Of a DNA stretch of 64,000 nt, positions 24,374 to 38,213 are shown piece after piece. Within the stretch, counting starts at the first letter, position 1; each line of letters begins with the position of its first letter. The position numbers were made by a program, and so were the translations under genes. The DNA is from Geothrix campi (lineage in GTDB: Bacteria; Acidobacteriota; Holophagae; Holophagales; Holophagaceae), in contig NZ_JANHMP010000003.1 in the NCBI RefSeq assembly GCF_024609265.1, positions 299,497 to 363,496 on the forward strand, given 5' to 3'. The notes under the pieces are model-generated. The model saw nothing but the letters and a program-made list of their open reading frames with translations, searched no databases and was not told the origin of the DNA.

Positions 24374-25678
24374 CTAGCGCAACAGCTTCTTCAAGAGCCG
24401 TACCCGTTCGGCTTCCACCAGTCGCACCAGCAGCACGCGGTCCCCCACCCAGATCCACGCCGTGGCGAGGGGCTCCCGCAGAGCGACTTCAGGGCCCCCG
24501 GGTAGCCAGCCCTTCACGGAGACCCGCAAGTTCGTGGCGGTGCGCCACTCCGGACGGTAGGCCTCGAACAAGGCCTGGCGCTGACGCTCCGGTGGCAGGG
24601 CACTTTCGTTCCAGCGCTGGTCCCAGGCATCGAAGGCCCCGTTCCCGCGCCAGGCCCAGGCGGCATCCCAAGCGGGCCAGGGCAGCGTCCCTTCGGGAAC
24701 AGGCGTCCACTCGACCGCCGTTACCGGACTGGTGCGCCGGGTCATGCCTTCGTCCGGGAGGGGTGACACCAGGGCCATGCTCAGGGGTGGATGGGCGGTC
24801 AGCAGGCCTGGGCCCGCCGCATCGCGGCGCCACCGGCCACCCTGCAGGCTCCAGGCCGACCAGCCCTGGGCGCCGCCGTACCAGAGGTGGTCCGCCCGGG
24901 GGAACCAGAGCCGGTCCCCCTCGTGCCACGGCAGTTCGAGGCGGGCCCCGGGAAGATCCCGGCCATCGTCCGACAAGGCCTCCACCTTCGTCGCCAGCCC
25001 GCGGGGCGGAGGCGGCAGGCCCGGCTCGTCCCAGGCAGCGAGGGTGGGCTCACCCGAATCGGCCTCCAGCGGGAGGGCACTGACCAGAAGACGGGATTCC
25101 CCTTTGGGCTCCACCTTTTCGAAAAAGCCCAGCAGTACAGCCTTCCCATCCCAGCTGAAGCGGCTCCACGGGCCGGATTCCGTCGACCAGATCACGCGGC
25201 CCTCGGGGACCTCCAGCAGCCGGGTCTCGAAGTGGCCGTCCCCCATCTGGAGGGTCACCAGCAGGCGGTTGCCCTTCGCGGGATCCAGCCGTGCCGAGGC
25301 GAGGGGGGCATCGAACCGGTAGCGGCGCCATTCCAGGCCGCGCCACAACACGACCTCGCTGCGCCCCTGGGGCCCGTTCAAGGCCAGTCCCTGGTCTCCG
25401 AGGTAGGGTGAAGCCGGTTCCCAGGGTGTGCCGAAGCCCCCTTCGAAGGGCCAGGGGTCGGACTGGTCCGGATCCAGAGTCCCCTGGAAGCGGGGGGCCC
25501 AACCCTCCTCCAGCCGCAATTCCGCCAGGGACTCGTAGCTGCCGAGGTTCATGACCGCCGGCACATCCACGGCGGACACGCCGCCCGCGCTCACGGGACG
25601 CGGCGCCTGCACCACCGCGAAGAGCAGCAGCATGGCGGCGATGAAGAGGCTGGCGATGATGTAGCGTTGTGGGATCAC
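24374..25678 (-). CDS. Membrane-anchored protein of unknown function
   Basis: The 434-residue protein has one N-terminal membrane segment (YIIASLFIAAMLLLFAVVQ, about 5-23) and a large extracytoplasmic part rich in Trp and Pro. The body reads like a beta-propeller or repeated beta-strand protein (many W-x(n)-G-D/W segments such as LWYGGAQGWSAWSLQGGRW), but I recognise no named family. The start used is GTG at 25678; tandem ATGs at about 25702-25707 would add a few residues. It is divergent from the CYTH gene and lies upstream of the receiver gene on the same strand (111 bp gap). Confidence 0.7.
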   Translation of the reverse strand: MIPQRYIIASLFIAAMLLLFAVVQAPRPVSAGGVSAVDVPAVMNLGSYESLAELRLEEGWAPRFQGTLDPDQSDPWPFEGGFGTPWEPASPYLGDQGLALNGPQGRSEVVLWRGLEWRRYRFDAPLASARLDPAKGNRLLVTLQMGDGHFETRLLEVPEGRVIWSTESGPWSRFSWDGKAVLLGFFEKVEPKGESRLLVSALPLEADSGEPTLAAWDEPGLPPPPRGLATKVEALSDDGRDLPGARLELPWHEGDRLWFPRADHLWYGGAQGWSAWSLQGGRWRRDAAGPGLLTAHPPLSMALVSPLPDEGMTRRTSPVTAVEWTPVPEGTLPWPAWDAAWAWRGNGAFDAWDQRWNESALPPERQRQALFEAYRPEWRTATNLRVSVKGWLPGGPEVALREPLATAWIWVGDRVLLVRLVEAERVRLLKKLLR

Positions 25679-25727
25679 GATGGTACCGCAGGGAAGCACC
25701 ATCATGACCGATTGGAGACGCGCCGCG

Positions 25728-26252
25728 ATGAAGCACAAACCCGCCGTGGAAACCGAGCTGAAACTGCGCATCCCGGCCACAGGGCCCTACCGCCCCCTTC
25801 TGGAGGCCCTCGGCTTCCACGAGACCATCCCCGCGCAGGGAGAAACGAGCGTGCTCTGGGACCGGGAGGGGGAGTTGCGGGCCGCGGGTTCCGCGCTGCG
25901 GACGCGGCATTTCGCCGGGAGCTTCCGCCTGACCTGGAAGGGCCCCAAGGTCCCGGACCCCATGCTCAAGATCCGCCCGGAGCACGAAACCGGCATCGAA
26001 GATGGGGAGGCTCTGGAGGCCATCCTCCGCGCCCTGGGCTACGAGCCTGTGCTGCGCATGGAGAAGGTGCGCGCCGTGTGGGAGCGCGCCGAGCTCGAGG
26101 CCTGCCTCGACGAGACCCCCTTCGGCTGCTACCTGGAGCTGGAAGGCGACCCCCAGGCCATCCGCGCCGCCATGGAGGGCTTGGGCCTCGCCACCGACCG
26201 CGCCGAGCCCCGCAGCTATCCCGAGCTGTACGAGGCCCACAGGCTGGGCTAG
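25728..26252 (+). CDS. CYTH-domain protein (class IV adenylate cyclase / triphosphatase fold)
   Basis: The 174-residue protein has the defining EXEXK motif as E8-T-E10-L-K12. Charged strands typical of the triphosphate tunnel follow: FRLTWKGPK, MLKIRPEHE, VLRMEKVRAVWE, CYLELEGD. Families with this fold include CyaB cyclases, thiamine triphosphatases and inorganic triphosphatases; the substrate cannot be chosen from sequence. ATG at 25728 is preferred; an ATG at 25704 would add 8 residues. The stop overlaps that of the convergent PLP enzyme gene. Confidence 0.85.
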   Translation: MKHKPAVETELKLRIPATGPYRPLLEALGFHETIPAQGETSVLWDREGELRAAGSALRTRHFAGSFRLTWKGPKVPDPMLKIRPEHETGIEDGEALEAILRALGYEPVLRMEKVRAVWERAELEACLDETPFGCYLELEGDPQAIRAAMEGLGLATDRAEPRSYPELYEAHRLG

Positions 26253-27403
26253 ACCTTCAGGACCTGCTCCAGGTCCTCGATGAGGTCCTGCACATCTTCC
26301 ACGCCGACGCTGAGGCGCAGGAGATTGTCGTTGATGCCGAGACGCTGGCGGTCGGCTTCGGGCACGCTGCCGTGGGTCATGCTCGCGGGGTGGCAGACGA
26401 GGCTTTCCACGCCGCCCAGGCTTTCGGCGAGTGAAAACACCTTGAACGAGGAGGCCATCCGCCGGGTGCGCTCGGCATCCCCGGTATCGAAGCTCACGAT
26501 GCCGGAGAAGCCCTTCATCTGCTGCTTGGCGAGGGCGTGCTGGGGATGGGACTCCAGGCCGGGGTAGTAGACCGCCTTCAGGTCCTTGCGGCCCTCCAGC
26601 CAGCGGGCGACCGTGAGGGCGCTGGCGTTGTGGCGTTCCATGCGGAGGTGCAGGGTCTTCGTGCCGCGCAGGATGAGCCAGGATTCCATGGGCGAGAGGA
26701 TGCCGCCGGCGGCCTTCTGGTGGAAGCGCAGGCCCTCGGCGATGTCCTCGCGGTTGGTGATGGCGATGCCGCCGATGGAATCGCTGTGGCCGTTCAGGTA
26801 CTTGGTCGTGGAATGGAAGACCAGGTCGGCCCCCAGCTCCAGGGGTCGCTGGTTGTAGGGCGTGGCGAAGGTGTTGTCCACGGCCAGCACGGCCTTGCAG
26901 CCCATCAGCGTCATGACCTGGCGGACGCCGGGAATGTCCGTGATCCCCAGCATGGGATTGGTGGGCGTCTCCAGCATCACCAGCTTGGTGTTGGGACGCA
27001 GCGCCGCCTTGAAGGCCGCCAGGTCGGCCGTGTCCACCTGGGTGTAGGTAAGGCCGAAGCGGGTCATCACCTTGTCCAGCAGCCGGAAGGTGCCGCCGTA
27101 GACGTTGTCGCCCAGCACCACGTGATCGCCGCTGGAGAGCTGCTCGAAGATGGCCTGCACCGCCGCCATGCCCGAACCGAAGGCCATACCGTGGGCCCCG
27201 CCTTCCAGCGCGGCCAGGTTGCCTTCCAGGGCGTCGCGGGTGGGATTGCGCACACGGGCGTAGTCGAAGCCCTTGTTCTGGCCCAGGCCCTCCTGCACAT
27301 AGGTGCTGGTGAAGAAGACCGGCGTCATGATGGCGCCGCTGGTGGGATCCGGCGACTGGCCGGCGTGGATGCAGCGGGTGTCGAAACGGCCTTCGGAGTT
27401 CAT
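26249..27403 (-). CDS. Cys/Met-metabolism PLP enzyme (cystathionine gamma-synthase/lyase type)
   Basis: The 384-residue fold-type-I PLP enzyme has Schiff-base Lys201 in FHSTTKYLNGHSDSIGG. Phosphate-binding residues are in YARVRNPTRDALE and FGSGMAA, and the family ending SLVCHPASMTHGSVP is present. These mark the MetB/MetC/MegL trans-sulfuration family. Sequence alone does not separate synthase from lyase. The cysK-like gene at 53849 offers a possible partner in a reverse trans-sulfuration route, which is an inference. Start ATG at 27403; divergent from the small lipoprotein gene. Confidence 0.9.
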   Translation of the reverse strand: MNSEGRFDTRCIHAGQSPDPTSGAIMTPVFFTSTYVQEGLGQNKGFDYARVRNPTRDALEGNLAALEGGAHGMAFGSGMAAVQAIFEQLSSGDHVVLGDNVYGGTFRLLDKVMTRFGLTYTQVDTADLAAFKAALRPNTKLVMLETPTNPMLGITDIPGVRQVMTLMGCKAVLAVDNTFATPYNQRPLELGADLVFHSTTKYLNGHSDSIGGIAITNREDIAEGLRFHQKAAGGILSPMESWLILRGTKTLHLRMERHNASALTVARWLEGRKDLKAVYYPGLESHPQHALAKQQMKGFSGIVSFDTGDAERTRRMASSFKVFSLAESLGGVESLVCHPASMTHGSVPEADRQRLGINDNLLRLSVGVEDVQDLIEDLEQVLKV

Positions 27404-27445
27404 GGGACCATCCTTCGTGATCCACCAGTGTGAGGGGGAGCCGCC

Positions 27446-27856
27446 ATGAGGAAAAGCATCGCTTCGGTTTCTATGGTTCTGGCCCTCCTGGCTTGCCGAT
27501 CCGACAAACCCGAGAACCAGGTGCGGAAGGCCTTCAGTGCCTGCGTGACCGCCGTGGAGGCCGGTGACCCCGCGGCCGCCGCCGAACCCCTGGATGCCGC
27601 CTTCCGGGGGCCCGAAGGCATGGACAAGGCGGCCGCGCGCCTCTTCCTCATGGGGATCCTCCGGCAGGAGAAGGTGGGCGTGACCGTGGTCCGCAACGAG
27701 GTCGCCGTGCGGGGGAACGAGGCCCTTCAGGAGGTGGACCTGATCCTCACGGGACGGAGCGGCCTCCTTCCCCAGGACGCCTCCCGGCGCTCCTTCGGGC
27801 TGCGCTGGCGGAAGGCGGGTGGCGACTGGCGGCTCCTGGAGCTCCAGGAACGCTGA
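27446..27856 (+). CDS. Small predicted lipoprotein, unknown function
   Basis: The 136-residue protein has signal MRKSIASVSMVLALLAC, with LLAC as lipobox. The mature domain has an alpha helix with ENQVRKAFSACVTAVEAGD, followed by beta strands ending FGLRWRKAGGDWRLLELQ. This is the pattern of NTF2-like/DUF4878 lipoproteins, in which the closing W-R-L strand is typical. A GAGGGGG ribosome-binding site precedes the ATG. It is convergent with the kinase gene, separated by 11 bp. Confidence 0.75.
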   Translation: MRKSIASVSMVLALLACRSDKPENQVRKAFSACVTAVEAGDPAAAAEPLDAAFRGPEGMDKAAARLFLMGILRQEKVGVTVVRNEVAVRGNEALQEVDLILTGRSGLLPQDASRRSFGLRWRKAGGDWRLLELQER

Positions 27857-27867
27857 ACGGGGGGGCT

Positions 27868-29298
27868 TCAATCCCCCAGGTACGCCATGAACTCCTGGTG
27901 CAGCTCCAGCGGAAGCCGGCAGGCGCGGGCCTCCTCATCCACGAGCTGCGCGCAGCGGGGGATCGCCAGCAGGACCGGGGCGGGGATACCGCCGTTCCGT
28001 GCCCGGCGCAGGCTCTGCATCATGGCGTCCATCCAGCCCAGGCGGTAGAGCGTGACCAGCAGCAGCGCATGGGCCCTGCCATTGCCGGGGTCGATGGCGA
28101 TGGCCTGGAGCAGTTGCCGCCGGGTGGTCTCCAGGACATCCTTGCGGACCTCCGCCCGACCGGCCGAACCCTCCCTGGGGGGTGGGGCCTCATCGGTGGG
28201 CGGACGGATGAACCCCTCGGGGCGGAGGAACTCGCCGGAGCCCGGCGCCCTGCGCGGGCCCGAGGCCTCTCGCACCGGGTCCATGGCCGGTGTGGTTTTC
28301 CGGGGGCTGGGCGCCGCCCCACCCCGCTGCGGAGTCGCGGGAGGCTCGGCCTTTGGCGGCGGGTTCGAGAGACTGCCTTGAGGATGGCCCAGGGGGTTGC
28401 TGGTGGGGCTGACGGGCGGGCCACCGACGGGCCGGGGGACCTGGGGCGTCGCGGTGAGGCGTTCCTGGCTCCAGCGCCAGGCGGGATCCTTGGCCGACCG
28501 CAGGGCGGCGGCTAGATCCTCGGCGATCTGGAACCGGTGTGCCGGATCCTTGGCCAGCGCGCAATTCAGGAGGCTCTGCACATCCCGGCTGATGTCCCGG
28601 AAGGCCGTTGGGAGCAGCGGCGGCGGTGTTTCGTGCAGCAACCGGTAGATCACGGAGCCGGGGTTGGGCCCGTCGAAGGGCGGGATGCCCGTCAGGGCCT
28701 CGTAGAGGATCACCCCCACGGCGAAGAGATCGCTGCGGGCATCGGGACGTCCGCTCTGGAGGTACTCCGGCGCCATGTAGTTCACGGTGCCGAACACCGT
28801 GCCCTCATCCGTGGTGTCGGAGTTGAAGATCTTGGCCACGCCGAAATCCAGCACCTTGGCCTGGAGGGATTTCCCATCCCACAGCACTCGGATGTTGGAC
28901 GGCTTGATGTCCCGGTGCAGCACCTGGTGTCGGTGGGCCACGGCCAGTCCGTCGCAGACCTGGGCGAGGACCTCGAGGATGTCGCGGGGACTGAGGGTGC
29001 CGGCCCGGATGAGCGTGCCCAGATCCTCCCCCTTCACCAGCTCCATGGCGAGGTAGAGCACGCCCTGCTCCTCCCCCATCTCGTGAATGGTCACGATGTT
29101 GGGGTGGTTCAGCGCCCCGGCGGCCCGCGCCTCCCGGGCGAATCGTTCCCGGGCCTCGGGCCCCGCGGCGGCCGAAGCCTGGATGACCTTGATGGCCACC
29201 TCGCGGCCGATGATCGGATCCCGGCCCACGTAGACGTCACCCATGCTGCCCTGAGCCAGCAGCCGGATGATGTCGAACTTGCCGAGGCGCGTCAGCAC
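27868..29298 (-). CDS. Serine/threonine protein kinase (PknB-like), cytosolic
   Basis: The 476-residue Hanks-type kinase has a glycine loop [11 protein letters not shown], Lys37 in VAIK, catalytic loop [11 protein letters not shown], and APE in [10 protein letters not shown]. The catalytic domain spans about 7-275. There is no transmembrane helix or PASTA domain. A Pro-rich linker (about 280-385) leads to a C-terminal TPR-like helical region ([27 protein letters not shown]). The start is GTG at 29298. Acidobacteria encode many such kinases. No phosphatase or substrate gene is adjacent. Confidence 0.92.
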   Translation of the reverse strand: MLTRLGKFDIIRLLAQGSMGDVYVGRDPIIGREVAIKVIQASAAAGPEARERFAREARAAGALNHPNIVTIHEMGEEQGVLYLAMELVKGEDLGTLIRAGTLSPRDILEVLAQVCDGLAVAHRHQVLHRDIKPSNIRVLWDGKSLQAKVLDFGVAKIFNSDTTDEGTVFGTVNYMAPEYLQSGRPDARSDLFAVGVILYEALTGIPPFDGPNPGSVIYRLLHETPPPLLPTAFRDISRDVQSLLNCALAKDPAHRFQIAEDLAAALRSAKDPAWRWSQERLTATPQVPRPVGGPPVSPTSNPLGHPQGSLSNPPPKAEPPATPQRGGAAPSPRKTTPAMDPVREASGPRRAPGSGEFLRPEGFIRPPTDEAPPPREGSAGRAEVRKDVLETTRRQLLQAIAIDPGNGRAHALLLVTLYRLGWMDAMMQSLRRARNGGIPAPVLLAIPRCAQLVDEEARACRLPLELHQEFMAYLGD

Positions 29299-29325
29299 GG
29301 ACCTTTCCAGGGATGCGGGCCTAGA

Positions 29326-34329
<5,004 letters not shown>

Positions 34330-34330
<1 letters not shown>

Positions 34331-34818
34331 CAGCCCAGCCGGGGGGAGGGCCCGGTGTACATCAGGCGCCAGACGGCCCAGCCCCATACGGGCAGGCTGA
34401 GCAGGGACCAGAGCCAGCCGAAGCCCCAGGCGTGCGGTCCCGAAGCGAGGCGCACCGCCAAGTGGACCAGAAGGGTGTGCGCCACGAGCAGTCCCGCCAG
34501 CCGCGCGAGCCAGCTCTTCACGCCCTCCAGGGGCCACCGGCCGGCCATCCAGCCGGCCAGCAGGGTCAGGGTCATGTCGGCCCAGGCCGTGCCCCCCAGG
34601 TGGGGATAGAGCCGCAGGGATCCTTCCAGCGCCCAGCCCGCCGCCCCGGCCCAGAGGGCGCCGGAGAGTGGAGACCCGGCGCGGGGCGCCAGGGCCAGCA
34701 CCAGCAGGACATGGATCACGATCTGGAGCCGCGGGAAGGGGGCGGAGAGGAACACCAGGCCCAGGGCGGCGGCGCAGAGAAGGTTCTGCCGGATGGCGGA
34801 AGGGGCGAGGATCCTCAT
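34330..34818 (-). CDS. mreD: Rod-shape-determining protein MreD
   Basis: The 162-residue hydrophobic protein has about five helices. MreD is poorly conserved, so the call depends on size, topology and position between mreC and mrdA with 4-nt and 1-nt overlaps. The N-terminus MRILAPSAIRQNLLCAAALG leads straight into the first helix. Confidence 0.85.
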
Positions 34819-35702
34819 GGCGTTCCCCGCTTGCGTGACGGTTTTTGCTCTGGCGCCACGAACGGCGCCTGCACCTCCAGCGGCGGCTGAGAGGGCAGCA
34901 GGAGCACCGTGGAGATCCGATCCAGCGGGGCGGACAGGTTCACGAGCACCCGCAATTCCAGGTCCCCGGGAGCCACCTCTGCCACGTACCCCACCAGGAG
35001 GCCCCGCGGGAACACGCGATCCAGCCCCGAGGTGAGCACGGCCTCGCCCACCTGCACCACTTCCTGGTTGCTGATGTAGCGGATCATGGCGCGCCCGGAG
35101 CCCAGGCCCTGAAGCACGCCTGTCGCGCGGCTCCGCATGAGCATCACGGCCACGGAGGCATTGGGCGCGTCCGCGGGCAGCACCTTGGCCTGGGTGGGCC
35201 CCACGGACCAGAGGCGCCCCACGATGCCCTCAGGCACGAGCACGCCCTGATCGGGCACCAGGTCCAGGTCCCGGCCTCGGTCCAGGATGAGCCCTCCGAA
35301 CGCCGCGGGCCGAGTGCTGAAGACCACCCGTGCCGCCTTCAGATCCAGGGGGATCTGCCGCTTCAACCCGAGCAACCGCACGGCTTCGTCCGCCTCGGCC
35401 AGCCGGGGGGCCTCCTGGGCGGCCTGCGTCCGAAGCTGGGAAAGCTCGGTGCCCAGCCGCGCATTCTCGGCGCGGGTCTCCTCGAAGGTGCGTGCCGCCT
35501 CACGGCGGCTGGTCCGCCACTGCGCCCAGCGGGAGGCCAGGCCCTGAGAAGGCCGCGAGAGGGTGTCGGCCAGGCGCGTCCAATGTCGGCCCGGAGCGGG
35601 ACCGAGCGACACCCAGATGCCGTGCCCCAGCCAGAGGAGGAGGACGAGGAGACGCTGCCACCCCGCGCGGCTCCATCCCCACTTGGCTGCGCGGAGCGCC
35701 AT
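34815..35702 (-). CDS. mreC: Rod-shape-determining protein MreC
   Basis: The 295-residue protein has one N-terminal membrane helix (about 15-35) and a periplasmic coiled coil (about 55-105, SRREAARTFEETRAENARL). A two-lobed beta domain carries the typical LDRGRDLDLVPDQGVLVPEGIVG and SGLDRVFPRGLLVGYV. MreC activates PBP2/RodA. A basic Lys/Arg tail ends the protein. Start ATG at 35702, 12 bp after the mreB stop; 4-nt overlap with mreD. Confidence 0.94.
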   Translation of the reverse strand: MALRAAKWGWSRAGWQRLLVLLLWLGHGIWVSLGPAPGRHWTRLADTLSRPSQGLASRWAQWRTSRREAARTFEETRAENARLGTELSQLRTQAAQEAPRLAEADEAVRLLGLKRQIPLDLKAARVVFSTRPAAFGGLILDRGRDLDLVPDQGVLVPEGIVGRLWSVGPTQAKVLPADAPNASVAVMLMRSRATGVLQGLGSGRAMIRYISNQEVVQVGEAVLTSGLDRVFPRGLLVGYVAEVAPGDLELRVLVNLSAPLDRISTVLLLPSQPPLEVQAPFVAPEQKPSRKRGTP

Positions 35703-35714
35703 GCGCCCTCCCGG

Positions 35715-36758
35715 CTAGTCGAGGATCTGGATGCGGCGCAGGAGCGGGATGTTCTCCAGCAGGAGGGCGGTGCCCCGCACAACGGCAGTCTGGGGATCCT
35801 CCGCGCGGAAGACCGGCAGGTGGGTCTCTTTCCGCAGCCGCTCGTCCAGGCCCTGGATCAGCGAACCGCCACCCGTGAGGCAGATGCCCCGGTCAATGAG
35901 GTCCGCCGCCAGCTGGGGCGGTGTCTCGTTGAGCGCCTTGCGGACGAGATCGATGATGGCGCCGATGGGTTCGGCGAGGGCTTCGCGGATCTCAGCGTCG
36001 TTGAGGGTGAGGGTCTTGGGCAGGCCCTCGAACTGGTCCCGGCCGCTCACCTCCATGGTGCGCGTGAGCTCGGAGGGGAAGGCCGATCCCAGCGTCCACT
36101 TCACTTCCTCGGCCGAGGACTCGGAGATCAGCACGTTGTACTTCTCGCGGATGTACTTGATCACCGCCTCGTCCATCTCGTCGCCGGCGATGAGGATGGA
36201 ATCCGAGAACACCTTGCCGTTGTAGCTGATGACGGCCACGTCCGTGGTTCCGCCACCGATGTCCACGATCATGCAGCCACGCTTCTCGTTGATGGCCAGC
36301 CCTGCGCCGATGGCGGCCACCATGGTCTGGTCCACGATGAAGACCTCGCCGGCCTTGGCGTCATAGCAGACCTGCTTCACGGCGCGGCGGGCCACCTGGT
36401 GGGCCCGGGGCGGCACGCTCACCACGATGCGTGTCCGGGCGATGCCGCGGTTTGGGCGGGCCTTGGAGATGAACTGGGCCAGCATCTTCTCGGCGGCGTC
36501 CACCTCGTAGATCATGCCGTCCTTCATGGGCCGGATGGTCCGGACGCCCTGGGGGGCACGCCCCAGCAGCTGCTTGGCTTCGTCGCCCACGGCCTCCACT
36601 TCGTGAGTGAGGGTGTTCACGGCCACGATGGAGGGCTCATAGATGACGATGCGGCCGGCCTGCTTGGTGTGGATCAGGGTCGAGGCCGTGCCAAGGTCGA
36701 TGGCAAGGTCGGAATTGAATATGTTGGACCAGAACTGGCTGGAGAAAATGCTGGCCAC
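35715..36758 (-). CDS. mreB: Rod-shape actin homologue MreB
   Basis: The 347-residue actin-fold protein is very conserved. Phosphate-1 loop is DLAIDLGTASTLI, with EPSIVAVN after it. Phosphate-2 is MIVDIGGGTTDVAVIS and the adenosine motif is CLTGGGSLIQGLDE. It forms membrane-bound filaments that steer the elongasome. It is first in the operon mreB-mreC-mreD-mrdA-rodA-ligA. The 267 bp upstream contain a glutaredoxin-gene fragment and must hold the operon promoter. Confidence 0.97.
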   Translation of the reverse strand: MASIFSSQFWSNIFNSDLAIDLGTASTLIHTKQAGRIVIYEPSIVAVNTLTHEVEAVGDEAKQLLGRAPQGVRTIRPMKDGMIYEVDAAEKMLAQFISKARPNRGIARTRIVVSVPPRAHQVARRAVKQVCYDAKAGEVFIVDQTMVAAIGAGLAINEKRGCMIVDIGGGTTDVAVISYNGKVFSDSILIAGDEMDEAVIKYIREKYNVLISESSAEEVKWTLGSAFPSELTRTMEVSGRDQFEGLPKTLTLNDAEIREALAEPIGAIIDLVRKALNETPPQLAADLIDRGICLTGGGSLIQGLDERLRKETHLPVFRAEDPQTAVVRGTALLLENIPLLRRIQILD

Positions 36759-36797
36759 TGGCGGCTCCCGGAGAACCTCTTAGCGTGCCACGAACCA

Positions 36798-36831
36798 GCC
36801 CCCCGGGCCAGCCGTGGGGAACCCGGGGGGC
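36798..36831. terminator. GC-rich hairpin upstream of mreB
   Basis: GCCCCCCGGG (36798-36807) pairs perfectly with CCCGGGGGGC (36822-36831) around a 14-nt loop. It lies downstream of the glutaredoxin remnant and about 40 bp upstream of the mreB start, so it could end read-through from the glutaredoxin gene or sit in the mreB leader. No T-run. Confidence 0.35.
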
Positions 36832-36849
36832 GAATGGTCCTGGGCGGGA

Positions 36850-36936
36850 TTATTTCCCCGCCGCCGCCAGCTCCTGCACCAGCAAATCCCCATCCAACCG
36901 CTGGGCGAGCTCCCTGTGATAGCCCCGGACCCGCGA
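36850..36936 (-). pseudogene. Duplicated 3' fragment of the glutaredoxin gene
   Basis: A minus-strand frame encodes VRGYHRELAQRLDGDLLV and QELAAAGK and ends with TAA at 36850. It matches the last 26 or so residues of the intact gene 176 bp away. Over the 66-nt core (36867-36932 against 37043-37108) I count three differences. No start codon, active site or upstream part of the gene is present, so this is a non-functional tandem remnant. Confidence 0.8.
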
Positions 36937-37025
36937 ACCGGATGCGGGTCGCGAGCGGGCAGCCCGGCGGGCTGACCCGAGCGGGGCCCCGCACCGGCGA
37001 GCATAAAGCGCGTGTCCGGGGCGGG

Positions 37026-37319
37026 CTACTTGGCGGCCGTCACCAGCTCCTGCACCAGCAAATCCCCATCCAGCCGCTGAGTGAGCTCCCTGTGATAGCC
37101 CCGGACCCAGCGCTCGCCGTTCACCAGCACGTACGGAATGGCCCGCTTTCCGGTCTCGGCCTCGAGTTTTTCCGCAGCCCCCGGCACGGCCTCGATGTCC
37201 ACTTTGTGATGGGCGACACCATGCTCGGTCAGCCAGGCCTCCAGGCGGCGGCAATCCGGGCACCAGGCGGCGCTGTAGACCGTCAGATCCAGGCCTTCCA
37301 GTGCAGCAATTCGGCTCAT
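37026..37319 (-). CDS. Glutaredoxin-family protein
   Basis: The 97-residue thioredoxin-fold protein has redox motif C20-P-D-C23 in YSAAWCPDCRRLE, the cis-Pro segment RAIPYVLVNGE, and a C-terminal helix DGDLLVQELV. CPDC rather than CPYC suggests a monothiol-like or NrdH-like reductant. Substrate is unknown. It is divergent from the SurA-like lipoprotein gene. Its 3' end has been copied to 36850-36936. Confidence 0.88.
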   Translation of the reverse strand: MSRIAALEGLDLTVYSAAWCPDCRRLEAWLTEHGVAHHKVDIEAVPGAAEKLEAETGKRAIPYVLVNGERWVRGYHRELTQRLDGDLLVQELVTAAK

Positions 37320-37374
37320 GGGATCCTCCCGGACCTGTCATTCTGGATCCTTTGATGCTTTGTTGGGGGGTTTC

Positions 37375-37983
37375 ATGTCCAAGATGACCATTCAGACCGG
37401 CCTCCTCGCTGCGCCGGCCCTTCTCCTGGCCCTGGCCCTGGGTTGTGGCAAGAGCACGCCGGATAACAGCCGCATCATCGCCAACATCGGGGGCAGCAAG
37501 CTCACCGAGGCTGAATTCCAGGACATCGTGAAGAGCCTCTCGCCGGACCCCAAGGAAGCGCAGGCCTTCCTCACGGACGCCACCGCCAGGAACGAACGGG
37601 CCCAGCTCGCCCAGCGCATCGCCATGTCCCGGGCCATCACCACCTATGCCGCGCAGACGGGCCTCGACAAGGATCCGTCCGTGAAGCGCCAGCTGGAGCA
37701 GCAGCAGGCCAACATCTACTTCCAGGCCCTCATGAAGAAGCGCATGGCGGGGATGGCCCCCACCGACGAGCAGCTCCAGGCCTTCTACAAGGAGCGCGTC
37801 GAAGCCCTCAAGGCCCAGGGCCGCGCCCAGGGCGTGCCCCCCTTCGAGGCCGTCAAGGGTCAGCTGCCGGAGCTCTGGAAGCAGCAGCACATGCAGTCCC
37901 TCAGCGACCAGATCCAGAACGAGGTCAAGCAGAAGGTCCCGGTGACCCTGGCCGACGACTACCGGCCCGCGGGCGCCGAGTAG
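37375..37983 (+). CDS. SurA-N-like predicted lipoprotein (chaperone-like, no PPIase core)
   Basis: The 202-residue protein has a lipoprotein signal ending LALALGC. The mature part resembles the N-terminal helical domain of SurA/PpiC-family chaperones: IIANIGGSKLTEAEFQDIVK, RAITTYAAQTGLDKDPSVKRQLEQQQ and TDEQLQAFYKERVEALK. A C-terminal long helix follows. The parvulin catalytic domain seen in the 16172 gene is absent. The ATG at 37375 places the signal peptide at the N-terminus. A terminator hairpin follows. Confidence 0.78.
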   Translation: MSKMTIQTGLLAAPALLLALALGCGKSTPDNSRIIANIGGSKLTEAEFQDIVKSLSPDPKEAQAFLTDATARNERAQLAQRIAMSRAITTYAAQTGLDKDPSVKRQLEQQQANIYFQALMKKRMAGMAPTDEQLQAFYKERVEALKAQGRAQGVPPFEAVKGQLPELWKQQHMQSLSDQIQNEVKQKVPVTLADDYRPAGAE

Positions 37984-38002
37984 GCTTCGACTCAGCATTC
38001 AC

Positions 38003-38033
38003 ACAAGGGCCCCCAGACGGGGGCCCTTGTTTT
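38003..38033 (+). terminator. Intrinsic terminator after SurA-N-like lipoprotein gene
   Basis: A perfect 12-bp stem ACAAGGGCCCCC / GGGGGCCCTTGT with loop AGAC is followed by TTT. It lies 20 bp after the lipoprotein stop and immediately before the 3' end of the oppositely oriented tRNA gene, so it may also serve the tRNA transcript. Confidence 0.8.
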
Positions 38034-38108
38034 GGTGCCTGGAGACGGAATCGAACCGCCGACACATGGATTTTCAATCCATTGCTCTACCAACTGAGCT
38101 ACCCAGGC
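38033..38108 (-). tRNA. tRNA-Phe (GAA)
   Basis: The 76-nt cloverleaf on the minus strand starts GCCTGGGTAGCTCAGTTGG and has anticodon stem ATGGA/TCCAT around loop TTGAAAA (anticodon GAA). It has T-arm GGTTCGATTCC and an encoded CCA end. The acceptor stem pairs over 7 positions with one G-T. The single tRNA lies between the terminator at 38003 and a divergent plus-strand gene. Confidence 0.97.
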
Positions 38109-38213
38109 AGGAAGGTTCAGGATATCAGGCGGACGCGCATTTTCAAGTGCCGGAACGGAGTGGATTGGTGCATCCTCAATGGTTTGAGTACTGCTCCGTC
38201 CGAGAGGTCCGTC

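Noticed and set aside
36850-37998. A 382-codon minus-strand frame ending in glutaredoxin-like sequence
   Set aside because: Only its last 27 or so codons resemble a protein; the rest is antisense or out of frame to the SurA-like and glutaredoxin genes. Treated as a remnant, not a fusion gene.
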